From Casuarius casuarius (taxonomy: Eukaryota > Chordata > Aves > Casuariiformes > Casuariidae), in the NCBI GenBank assembly GCA_003342895.1, contig PTFA01000020.1:3777437-3841436 (forward strand): a stretch of 64,000 bases of DNA, in the 5' to 3' direction. Position numbers and translations under genes: made by a program. Under the pieces are notes generated by a model. The model saw nothing but the letters and a program-made list of their open reading frames with translations. It did not search any database and was not told the origin of the DNA. Each line of letters opens with the position of its first letter. Positions within the stretch are counted from its first letter, which is position 1. Positions 23,032 through 34,927 of this stretch are shown in pieces.

Positions 23032-24341
23032 GCAGCACTGAATTACCAAGGTTTACTTTACAGTAATGGACTCTAGTAAGTACAAACGGAACAGATTTAT
23101 GGATTTGCAAGATATTAATTCATCATTCTTGCTCTTTAGCAGAAAGACATGAGAAAAGTATTACAGGATTAGTTAATAATGTTAGCACAGGAACACTCTT
23201 GGAGGATCCTCCTATCTTTTCAGTATACACATTAACATTTGCTTGTATTACAGTAAAGAAGTGTTTGGGTCAAGCAAAACTGCCGCTGTCAATCCCATTT
23301 GTCCTGACTTGAAAAAGTGCCCTGCTAGGCACTCAAACCACTGTATGTTGGCCCCATACACTCTTAATTCATGTACTTTTCTGTTTCCAAGTATAACCCG
23401 TGAGCTTCCAGGAGTGCTCCCATGAAGCAGATCCTCCTCTCACTTGAGAGGAGCGAAGAGGCTGTAGCCCATCTGCTTTTTCTGCCAGCTCCGCAGATTC
23501 ACCAGTGACATAAGACACACCTTTCTCAAAATTCAAATATCACAGACCTACTTCATAGCTTACTCAAGGTGTTTCCAATTATACTGGACAAACAGAGCAC
23601 TGTCAAACCACAAAACACCTGATATCATACCAGGTGCCCTTAAACTTTTAATTGGAAATTTAACTGAGAGCTTCTGACCATTTACTCTTCCTTATTTGGG
23701 AATGAAGAGCTTCAGTTTACTTTAAGAGCAAATCATGTTCATGCTCAGAGATAAGTTATAGTCGAAGCAAATGGAGGTTTTCTGAATTCGAAGCCAGACA
23801 CACACTTTACTCATACAAAACAAAGGCTTTTTACAGGTGTTACAGATCATTTTGAAAGCAACCAGCATTAAAGGCCTTGCTGTTCAAGCCACCTCTGCCC
23901 TCCTCCAGGAATCTTTGGAAGTGCTGTTGCAATTTCCCAAGTTTGATTAGCTACAGTGGTCAGACAACTGAAGAGACTATTTAATTCTCCCTTCATGAAG
24001 TTTCCAGTCCATATTTAACGTGACAGACTTCTTTACCCCTTTCATCCATCACAGCAGTCAACTGAAACCCCTCAGTAGGTGATTTCCTGCTTCCTTAACA
24101 GTCTACTTACATGAGGAAAGTTTCTGGCCTTGGCTGACTCTTCATGCAAGGATGCCCATCTTGGGAAATTTTTAATAACTCTTACAGGTGAACTATACTG
24201 CAAGTCACTAGGCTAATGATGGTTATAACTGGAAAGACTGAACTAAGGAGTTGGTTTTTTTTAAAAAAAAAAGTGCCCACTAAAAGAAAAACAACAACAA
24301 CAAAAAACAGCAGAAAACACTGAAGAGCACAACACAACCAT

Positions 24342-24380
24342 CCCTCNCCTCCCCCCCCCCGAAAAAAAGGGGAGGGGGAG
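24342..24380. repeat. C-rich/G-rich inverted repeat (hairpin)
   Basis: CTCNCCTCCCC, extended by further C, is followed by GAAAAAAA and then GGGGAGGGGGAG. The two outer blocks are near-perfect reverse complements, so a stem of about 12 G-C pairs with an A-rich loop is possible. The N at 24347 falls inside the stem, as expected if sequencing failed through structure. Confidence 0.75.
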
Positions 24381-26068
24381 AAGAACAGTTCTAGCACGAA
24401 CTCAGTTACTTTCCCAGAATGGACAGAGTGACAGAAACCAAAGGGAGCTAGTTTTTCTCAGCAGCATCAGATATCAGCAAATTATAGGCAGCAGAAACAA
24501 GCAAGAGAACACAGGGTGTTTGGTTCTCTGGGCTACATATCCACACCTGCTTCTAGAACAGTACCTCAGTGATATTCCTAGGCTTTGACCAGAGATATAG
24601 TCTAAAGTATGCTTGACGGGAAAAAGACAAAACTGTCATAGTTCTTGAATACACTGAATGTCAATGATGTTGTGACAACTAATAGTGGCTGTATTTAAAC
24701 ACAAGCAGAGACTTGTAATCTAGACACAATTAGAAGGTCTCATTTTTACATGAATTTTTGCCAAATTAAAAAACCTCTAAATTGTTTAGGAAAATTTAGT
24801 AACAAAAACAAGTTACTCTGAAAAGAATACGTTTGACTAAGCTCTTTCAGCATACCCAATTTAGCATCAACATCCTGGTTAGGCTGGCAGTAATACAGAC
24901 TTTTTAAAAAATGCTCAGGTTTAGAATTTAAGTCTATATTGATCCTATGCTAGTCGCAACTTAATTTTACTACACTACACTTGAACATGCCATACTACTC
25001 TGCTATCAGTATGACATATTTTGTATTCTGGCATAATAGTATTGCATTTCACCTTCCCTTCCACCAAGTTTCCTGTATGCCTAGTATTACAGTGTCATTT
25101 AAAATTTGATATTCCAGCTCCTCCATCACATTTTAAGAACGACTTCATCTCATCTTCAGAGGCTACTTGAAACCTGGGCCGTGGAATTCTTTGGTTGAGG
25201 TTTTATGGGAGGATAGCCTCATTTATGCTTATGTGCTTCTATCACCTTTAAAAGCTGGTCTCCTAAACCATTGAAAAAGCTTAAAGTTTCCACAAAATTA
25301 CAAATCTCATTTGCTTAAGGGCCTCTTCAACTAAATGTAGACTAGAGAGGAATTATGACTGGTCCTTAGGTTCTGGGCAAATGATATCAAAAGATGGTCT
25401 AATTTTGCCTTCCAGCATCACATTCAAAATTCACCAAATACTGAACATGCAAGTATTATTTAATTGACGTAGCTTATTTATGATCTTGACTAGGTGATTG
25501 CTTTCATTATGTAGCTACTTGGGAACAACTTCCTAACATTTGCACACGAGCAGCAACAGTTGATGGTTAGGCTGCATCTCCACGTTGGTAGGTCTACTAC
25601 AAAAACTAACAGATTCAAATGACGCTGGAATTATGTTAAGCAAATCTGCCTTTATGTATTGGATTACAGGGAATAGTTGAAATACATTAACTATGAAAAC
25701 ATTATATATAAAGTTTTAGATACCAGATGCTAATCCCTGAGGTCCCAATCACAAGCTCCTTAGTATATTAAGGAACAATCAATTTTATGTTCTCAGTGTT
25801 TGTGAACCTTGAGTCATAAGCCTTTAAATCAGTGAACCATATACACTATACCTATGAAAACAAATTCAGTGTACCAGTTGTAACATTGCAGTCAAACTAC
25901 TTGGCTTGTTTTTACCCCCTCAGACAAAAGGGGAAGGAGCCAAAGTTTAGAGCAAGAACAGCAGAAATGANTGTTTATGTCATGAAAAGTTCTTCACAAA
26001 AAACAAAGGAAGCCTGCAAAGAAGTACCTTTATGTGTATCTATGCCATCTCTGTCTCAGTTCTCAGGG

Positions 26069-26086
26069 TTTTTTTTTTTTTTTTTT
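26069..26086 (+). repeat. Poly-T tract
   Basis: Eighteen T bases followed by AAAT. No associated retroposed unit is recognised. Confidence 0.85.
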
Positions 26087-28149
26087 AAATAGGAGTTCTG
26101 CAAACATGTCCCAGCCATAACCCCCAGCAAACTTATGTCTGCCTCATAAAATGAATGTGATGAGTCTGGCATATCTCCCTCATTCTTGGCCAATATAATT
26201 ATTTTACTAGAACCATCACATATAAAGCAATTATTGAAGTTTCATAATTTTGAAATGTTCTTTTTGGTCTTAGCTTATATGCAGCTGTTACTATATTAGC
26301 ATTAGCAAGTTCTAACAGTAGTCATTAATCAAACCAAAAGTGGTTTAAGATCACAGCTGAAATCCTAGCTCAAAGCTCTGCTCTGACAACAGCTTCACTG
26401 CTGAGTCCTGTGGACCTAGAATTGAAACAGCCTTGAGTGGCTTTTACATGAACAAGGAATGAAGATCTGGCCTTTACTTAATATTTGTCTCCTTAATTAG
26501 CCTTTAGATAATTCAGAGTCATCCCTTCATTTCTGCAATCAAGTATAACAACCAAAAAAGCAACTTTCACTATCAGTGAAGTATCATCACTACCTCTCAA
26601 GGGGAATAGAGTGGGTCCCAGATCTCTAATCTGGTGTTATCTGATTGATACATGTGTCATTTCAGCAGATAACCTCTCTGGTCTACTGTTTATTCCAAAA
26701 CTTGGTTATTTTACCATTCAGAAATAGACATTCTGTACCATATACTTGCATTTTGATCAGTGCATATGTAGTAGTTACTTTTTGGCTTTGTATCCTTACT
26801 TCTATAAACTTTTTTTTAAAAAAATTCTGTTCAGACTGACATTTGGTAGAAGAAATCTATACCGAGAAGACGTAATTTAAAAATCAAGGAAACAGTTTAT
26901 CAAGTCTTTTTTTCTGGTACACTTTAGACAAAAGAAGTCTTTGAAAAAAATCAGTGTTATTCTTCTCTCAGGAGGAACTTCACCATCAAAGCAGTTAGTA
27001 TTCAACCTGAAACTCTCATTTCTGAAGTGGCTACAGAATGTGAGACCAGTAACAACTTTTCAGTTTGCTTAATTCAAGCTACCACTCTTCTGACCTGGTA
27101 TCAAACACTTCCTTCTAACACTAGCACAGTGTAAAGCTTTAGGTCAGCAAGCAATGACCTAACAGAAAAGCTCATATGCTTTAAATTATGTATCCAAATA
27201 AATAGCCTGCAGAATCAAAGCCAAAACAGCCATGTAGGTAAAGCTGTCAAGTTTACCAGCTTACTTTAAGAAAGTCATCTTTATAAAGTTAGTCTAATTT
27301 AGTTAAAATTAAGCATATATTTCAGTATATTTATAAAATAACTTATTTATTGACAGAATGCAAGTTTCCAGTAACATAACAGACATTTAGAGTGGGGAGA
27401 AAAATCCTAGCTCCACAACTTTCAAAGGCCAAGACTGACTCTTAGGGGCACAAGATTTCATCTGCATCCTTGGATATCAAGTCCTAGCTAGATTTGGACT
27501 AATTAAACTCTGCTGCTTCCACTTCTCTTTGCTCATCTGTAAGACATTTCCTTCTATGCTGTTTCACTAATAGCATCTTGGAAATGCTCTTTACATGCAC
27601 TTTTCTCTCATGTATGTTTATTTTATAGTGCTTTTGCTCCACCATCTTGCGATTACCATCGTTTTGAATCCACTGTTTACTTGATCAAGTTCCCACAGAN
27701 GCTGTATCTACCCCAGGGTACCTAAATGTAGCCTCCTCATNTCCCAGTATGTTCTCTTCCTCCAGCATCAAAGCTCTGCACAGTTTTACATATCTATTTC
27801 ACCATACTTTGGAGGTAGAAAAATGCTTCTACAGAAGGGGAACTGAAATGTAGACCAAAAGTGGAACATATCCATAGTATTTTGAAGGTAGGATTCATCT
27901 AATCTAATTGGAGTCATCTAAATGATCAACATTAGTACAAGATATGTATGTTAAATGGAAAAAAAGAAGAAGTTTGTAAAAGACTATCAATCCCACCTTA
28001 AGATGGTACTTAAGTGAGATCACTCTCATACAGAGAGATGCCTACCTTTCTCCACTGAATATTGCAGGACCTTAGACTAGTAACTTGGATTAGGTACAAA
28101 TATTTAAACAGATGGTTGTCTTGATTTCAGTGGGTGTCTAAACAGTCTT

Positions 28150-28440
28150 GAAGGCCCGGGCTAAAAGGAACGTTTATCCAGAGAGGTGCAGGCGGACACA
28201 AGCTTACTCTGCTTGCCGCACTCAAAGCTGGTTTATTCGTGCACCAGCTCTGTTCCAGCAGCTATGCATACATATATTCTCATCTCCAGAAAGCAAGTCC
28301 TGCTTCTCATGACAGGGAATCCCTCAGCAAAGGGAAACAGCTTCACAGCTTCCAGACCAAAAGTAAGCCCAGGATACCTGGAGTGCAGGCAAGGCGAACA
28401 CCAGTCTGCCTGCATCTGCCATGCACACTCTCCCTGACTA
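28150..28440 (-). mobile_element. Possible degenerate solo LTR, antisense
   Basis: This block is visibly more GC- and CpG-rich than its surroundings. Read on the minus strand it has a TATA-like ATATATG (about 28265-28278) and, some 40 bases further on, an AATAAA (28232-28237). A 70-80 base GC-richer tail follows, containing GAGTGCGGCAAGCAGAG. That order (TATA, short R, AATAAA, U5) is typical of retroviral LTRs. I cannot define TG/CA termini or a target-site duplication, and I do not recognise the family. A polyadenylated terminal exon on the minus strand is the main alternative. No viral coding sequence is present. Confidence 0.28.
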
Positions 28441-31342
28441 ACACATACTACGTCACTAACAGAGACAAAATCAGCACTGAGTCCTTGTATTCTTGGCCCA
28501 AGTTACCTCCAACTTCACCTCCACTTCTCCTTTTTATTTTTGTATTGTACATAAAGCTTGTTCATATTTAAGAGCCAGCACAGTAGGAATAGAAGAAGTA
28601 AGCCTCAGTGATTTTTTTCCCCCATTTGCAACATGTACAATTTGGCATTATTTCTGTCCCATAGAAGAGAAAAATCCTAGGATACCTGAAAATTTAAGAG
28701 ACCTTGTAAGGTATTCTGAGTGTATCATGCTGACAGAATATCTCAATAGCTCATAAAAAAAAGTGTAGAGTGATTTATTCCAGTGCATTTGCAACACTGC
28801 ATAGTATGCAAGTATGGATGGCATGCACAAAAGCTTCCTCTCAGGAGAGAGGAAAAAAAAGATAATCCTCTTTTCTACGGTGCTGGCAAACATGATACAC
28901 AGTAGATGACATGCCTTTCCTGCAGGCTTTTTCATTTCATTCTGATTTCATTTACACTCATTTTAAAGATTGAAATCACTCCAAAGACCAGAGATGAAAA
29001 CCAGTAATATCCCATCTGGAGCCTGGAGTTAAGCAATACAAGTGGTAATGTGGGAGAAAATGTAAAAATAAAAAAAAACAGATGAAGCTTCTTGCATGAG
29101 AGATATAGCACAGTCCACCTCATATTTCCCATTAGAGATGAGAAGCCTAAATAGGCACTAGCATATTGGAATTTGTTTTTCTCCTCTCTATTCCAGCCTT
29201 CCCACCGGGATCATTGAAAATTACTTCCTCGCTATCAGATTGAGGGACCATTTTGGCATGCAAATCCACAGACCTGTAATATTTGGACATATCTACTGGG
29301 CTCAGAAGAAAAAGGGTGCAATACAAAGATATCATTAGAAAGGAAGTTAAGCAGTCTTACTAGAAAAATACACTAGTGATATTAGCCTGAATCAAGCTTT
29401 TCTCTGATAGTAGCAGGGTTTAAGGAGACAAATACTCAGACTTATTTTCCTTGCCTTACAAACTGTCCTCACACCTGACTTCATTCTTCAGCAGTCCTAG
29501 AAGTTTTCTTTTGCTCCCTAGTACAGGCTACTGCCTCCCTGCAGGCCACACTGACCCACCATCAGAGACATCCATCTCCTTTCCCCAGTACACACACACC
29601 ATGAGCACTCCCACATTCACCTCTCCAGAGAGCAGCCATCCACAAGCTTTTTTTCCTAAGGCTTCAGATCCCCAGCAAAACAGCAGCAAGTCTTTTGGCT
29701 TTAAAGGATACCTTTAAAACAGATATTCACAGAGTATTCTATTTCAAAGGCTGGCTGAACAGCAGAAAACGAAATCCTTCAAGAAGAGAACAGAATGAAA
29801 AATTAGTATGTTCTATCTGTTCTAATAATATGGAAGTTACATTTATAACCTTTCCCCATTAAAAATGGGCTTTAAAATACACCCGTGCCATAGTTAAATG
29901 AATACTAGCTTAAAGAATGGATATAAAACATCAGCATTTGGAATGAGAAGAAATCNGTAGAGGTTTTATTGCTAAAAGGTCAACAACACTTACAAAGAGA
30001 TTCAATCTTTAAAGCCCTACAGAATTTAATTTAAAAAAATAAAACACCATGGAAAAGGAAGAGCACTGAAAATAGAAATCTAAGTAGTTTCTCACTTTGT
30101 GACCCCATGTTGGAAATGCTGTTGAATAGTGTATGTTCACTGCCACCTACAGACAAAGATAGGTGCACACATGGATCCAGCACAGGGAGAAGTTTTGCCT
30201 GAACCCAAGGTTTCATGATTTCCAAACGTTAGCCACTCAACAGTCTTTAAGAATAACTGCATTAGCTCAGCTGTTGTGCTAGAAGGCTGATAAGGCTTTC
30301 AGAAACATTACGCACATTTGAGACTGTCTGCCACAAAGGTAATAAGGAAAGCATAAATGACAATGGCATTGCACTCGATGTGTCTATTGGCAACAGATGG
30401 TGGTACAGAAGAGAAACAGCAGACCTTCTTAAAATACACTCTCAATTTGAAAAAAAAAGCAGTTTTTAATGCACATGTACCATAATTATGTTTACAGTTA
30501 GTGAAAACTGACTGGTTACAGCTTTTAAAATATCATTGCTGGGAAGAGGCAAGAATTCTGAATGGAGAGAGCTGAAAAGAAGAGTGTGAAAAAGAACTGT
30601 GTGGTAATAGTAGCAGACAACAGCACGGATATTTTCCCCACAAACACTTCTCTTTCTTTTTGGTAACCTTAAATACAACTGCATATAACATAGCCAGCAC
30701 ACATGCAGAATATTGCCATTGTCTTCTCTTCAAAGTAGTGTACTCAGTATCATGACTCAGTTGCATGCACTTTACAAAATAAAAAAAGTTAGGAAAAAAA
30801 GTCTTATGATGAATTAAGGAAATTCTAATTAAGAAAAATACTTGTGAAAGAGTATGACTTAGAATTCTGCCTCCAGATAAAGATGCAGGCTTTGAAAAGC
30901 AAATGGAAAGCACAATTTTGATATCATCCTAGCATTATAGTTTTCCCCAATTAGAAATAAAATTGGGCTGAAGTTTCAGAGAGAAACTAACATTTTTAAT
31001 GAGCATTTTGAACATTCTTTTCAGAAAGTGCCCTTTTGTTTACTGTTCTACGGTATTACTCTTCCTCCCCCCCCAACAAGTGACAAGCAGTGTTTAAATT
31101 TTCATTTCATTAGGTTAAAATATGTTAACTTAATGAGTTTTTGCAAAGATCTGAGAAGCAAAGGCAACAACACTGGATCAAAAATGTAGAGCCTTTACAA
31201 TAGTACAGTTATTGTCAAGACACAGTAAGAACATTTTCATAAAGAGCAGGTATCAGCAATATTATACACTGAAACATTTTTTTTTCCCCAACCAGTAGAC
31301 CACTTACCTTTTCTCTTTCAAAGAGAGACCACACCTGTGGCT

Positions 31343-31370
31343 CCCCCCCCCCTTTTTTTTAAACAATGGA
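31343..31370 (+). repeat. Poly-C followed by poly-T
   Basis: About 11-12 C bases pass directly into about nine T bases. It is a pyrimidine-only tract of slippage type. Confidence 0.8.
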
Positions 31371-33966
31371 ACTCCTATAAATGAGTTAATGATCCCCTTT
31401 TTGCCTTAGAGTCAGATTTATTGAACACATCTAGGATGACAGTGCTGTTTGTAAGTCAGCTTCACCCTACTGGGAACATGGGTTACCACACTGGCAGCAG
31501 GACTGGCATGCTATAGATACGTAGTAAATTCAGACAGAGCTCCTTGAAAACACTGATCTTATTTTGAGGCAGTCCAAAGTGCCATGCATATGTAGTAATG
31601 GAGGCATAAGAAAAAGTGTTCAGATCTGAGACTGCCAGAGTAGCCCTTCCCAAGCGACTCTCAGGTGCAGATTTCCAGCTACACAAGTTAGTCTAGCAAG
31701 GCTACATACACATTGACCAACTTGCCAAATTAAAATATGAGTAGTTATACTTATCTGCATTTACTGTATACTCCACTTACCCAAATAAGTTGAAATAATT
31801 TTTTATAGCACCCATAGAATAATCTGGATAAACTACCTTCCATGCTTTTGGTCTCGAGTATAAAATGAGACCCCCTCCTCCCCCAAAAACTCTACCACAA
31901 GCACAGAATGGATGAACAAATAGAACTGAAATAGCAAGTTCATTTGCACCACCAATAGCACACCATTAAACTTTCAGTAACAGCCATTAAATTTCTCTGT
32001 AAAGAGAAGTTTACCTTCCCTCACAAAAGTGTTCCTACAGCAGTAGATCAGGAAGAAGCAGCACTGCAGCATGCTTCAATCACCTGATTCCTGGACAACA
32101 TAATGGTACTGTAATGTTGTACAGACTGGAATACATTTCCACTGGCCCGAGACTGCTCTAATTTATGCTTAAGACTGTAAGAAATTTGAAGCCCTGTAAC
32201 AGCAGAGGCCCTGGTCCGATTCAGTTCGAGAAGTCCATACTTTAAGAGTTGACTCTAAACAGTCATGTTCATCAGGTCTGTCTCAGATTTCAGTGTACTT
32301 CCTGTAAGCAGAGACAGGCTGTGATGAAAATGCAGACTCACCTGAGGAAGAATTGCCCTGGAAGATTCCCTACATAAAGCAGCATAACTAAGTTTGATTC
32401 TAGGATGACTGTCTTTCATCAGGTATGAGTCACCCAGAGCCTGCTCATATGCAGGAGAAAGACAAAAAAAATGCAAAGGCAAACTTCTGAAACCAGGAAA
32501 TACATAACTAACACAACTCCCTGGGGGAAAAGGGCTGCAATAGAAGTGATGGGACCAAGGGAGAAGAGCGCATCTAGAGACTAACTAGTCCTATACAAGG
32601 TTTGGACTAAAATGAAACATTCTGGTTTAGACAGATAGTCATTTGTTAAATTTTGGAGATAGCAAAAGCCTGACTGTGAGAGGCATACACCATTTCCCTA
32701 CCTCTTTCATTAGCCTTTAATGTGTGTTAACATATTTATTTTTATGTTAAAGACCTGTTGTTAAAGACTTAGCATAGCTATAGGCTTAGACTCCTTAATT
32801 TCTACCCACAAGAAACAACACACTGAACATTGACAGCACAGCTGGGGAGACCCAACCGATGCACAGGCAGGAGATGAAGATGTACTGAGGACAAGTAGCT
32901 GAGATCTGAGAACACCTCAGCAAGCTTGTGCAATGCACCTGCAATAGAAGAAAGCTACAGAAGAAGCAAGACAGCTTTTTACTCATGTGATCATAGCTTT
33001 CACAGCACTCAGCTTAACAGACTGGAAAAGAAACAGCTATAACATTGTCCTGGGTGGAAGGGGCTGTATTTTACAGAAGGCTGAAAACACATCCATCTTC
33101 TCTCATATGCTTCAAGTTACTGTCTTTACTGTGTAATAAAACTGTCAAGCTTTTTGGCTATAGAGAATTTTCTACTTCTCCTGTCAGCCACTATAACCTA
33201 TAAATATTTCAAAATATACTTTATTTATCTCTATTCCTCTTTAAACTGCACAGGAGTATGGAAAAGCACATAGGAATCCCATACTATTTTTTACCTTTAA
33301 TGAGCTGCATTTTAAGCATACATGTCAACTACATCAGCCTCATTAAGTGTTAAAAACATTTTTCTATCCAAGAAAATTAAAATACTGAGTTCACTGATGA
33401 AAAACTGTTGAAGTTGAAGCAGGATAATTAACTTGCTAAACTGACTGATATTACTCTTGAAATCTAAACCACTGACTCCCAATTACTGAACGCAGCACTA
33501 TGTCATGAAAACTCACCAGTTCCGCCTGGGTTCTCCAACATTGCAGTGACAGCCTGGAAGACGTGGTAAGTTCTTTTCACATGCAACTCAACTAAAATTG
33601 AGCTTCAACTTCCTAAAAAGATCATGCTAGTAATCATCTTGTAACGATCAAATCACCCAAGTCAGTGCACCACACACAAGAGCAGAGACAGGCACTTGTG
33701 TTATGAATTCATTGAGATGCTGTGTTAACAAGGACAAAGTTCCCAGGGTGCTGAGTTTCTTCACGCTATTTTTCTGTTTTTCCAGAAAATTTGTGAGTTT
33801 TTGACCCTGGCATTCTGGGAAGGCACTACATACTACCAGACAACTTTATCACTCTGCTCAATGGAAAAAAAATGACAATAACTGGTTGCTTTTTCATAGA
33901 GAAACTGCCAAAGTAATTCTTCTGTTACAAGAAATCTTTGCCTTCCCCTTCAGGCTTNTCTTGTAT

Positions 33967-33998
33967 TAATATATATATACACACACATATACACATAT
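33967..33998 (+). repeat. TA/CA microsatellite
   Basis: TATATATATA passes into CACACACA and then TATACACATATG. It resembles the larger tracts at 13.9 and 61.1 kb. Confidence 0.85.
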
Positions 33999-34909
33999 GG
34001 GTTTTTTTCAGGCTTAGGTTGACTTTTTCGGTCTTTTAAAAGTTGAATAAGGACTCAGTGCTGAAACAAAATTCATGACCCACAAATGTGCTGTGCACTG
34101 ATATCTGAATGAACAGACAACTCTAGCACATCTCCCCTGATTTAACAAGTGTTTTCACAGTAGATTACATTTGTGAAGTACCTGACTTTTTTTTTAATTC
34201 TGGATTCATCTTTCATATAAGAAGTACTTTTTTGTTTGTCCTTTGTGTATANCTTTTTTCTTTGATAATTCCCATGGCTTTTAGCTTGCATTCCTTTCCA
34301 TGATTTCTAGCTGTAAATCATTAAATAGGCAATACTCCTCTAAAAAAACCATTTCTCTCAAAGCTGTGAAATACAAAGTCCCAAAATTTCCATTGCTAAA
34401 CCAAGTCCCATTGCTTAGCCAGAAACAGATTAACAAACACCAGCTGTGAAATTACTTTATTTCTAAATTGTCACTATGCAATAGAAGGTCAAATTATGAT
34501 AGCAGATTTTTTTTTTGATATGCCAAAAAACAACCACTTGAAGTGAACTGCTTAATGGAAGCCAGTTCACACCTACAAACACTGAAGTCCACCCACGTAA
34601 AGGGAGAAGGGATACTGACAAACTAGCAAATGCCCCTTTTTTACTAGTAAGAATAGTTCCCATGACTTCAAGGTAAGAGAGGGCAGTATAGTTTATTTAT
34701 AACGACTGGTGATAAACAACACCAGAGCAGGCAGACTGTGGCAGGAATAAACATGGAACTCTGGGTTCTCAGTAGTGAAAAGGAGAACAACAGGGACAGG
34801 GAAGGGACATGAGTGATGCGCAGAGAGAGTGATGACTGAATGAACCCTGTAGCCCCTTCCTTTATTGTTACTTGCTAGAAACCATTTTTAGCCTTCCTGT
34901 TAGTTTAAC

Positions 34910-34927
34910 TTTTTTTTTTTTTTTTTT
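34910..34927 (+). repeat. Poly-T tract
   Basis: About 18 T bases followed by AAAAATGAGG. No element body is recognised on either side. Confidence 0.85.

Larger units (their letters stand above)
20400..28149. other. Gene-free stretch with microsatellites
   Basis: I find no supportable exon or mobile element here. Notable low-complexity DNA lies at 21831-21868 (TA repeat into poly-T), 23016-23031 (AAAT), 24342-24380 (C-rich/G-rich hairpin) and 26069-26086 (poly-T). Open frames up to 97 codons (21306-21599) contain N or low-complexity runs and have no recognisable content. Confidence 0.55.

Noticed and set aside
30533..30913. 126-codon minus-strand frame
   Set aside because: It overlaps another minus-strand frame in a different phase, contains lysine runs from A-rich DNA and shows no motif or splice support.
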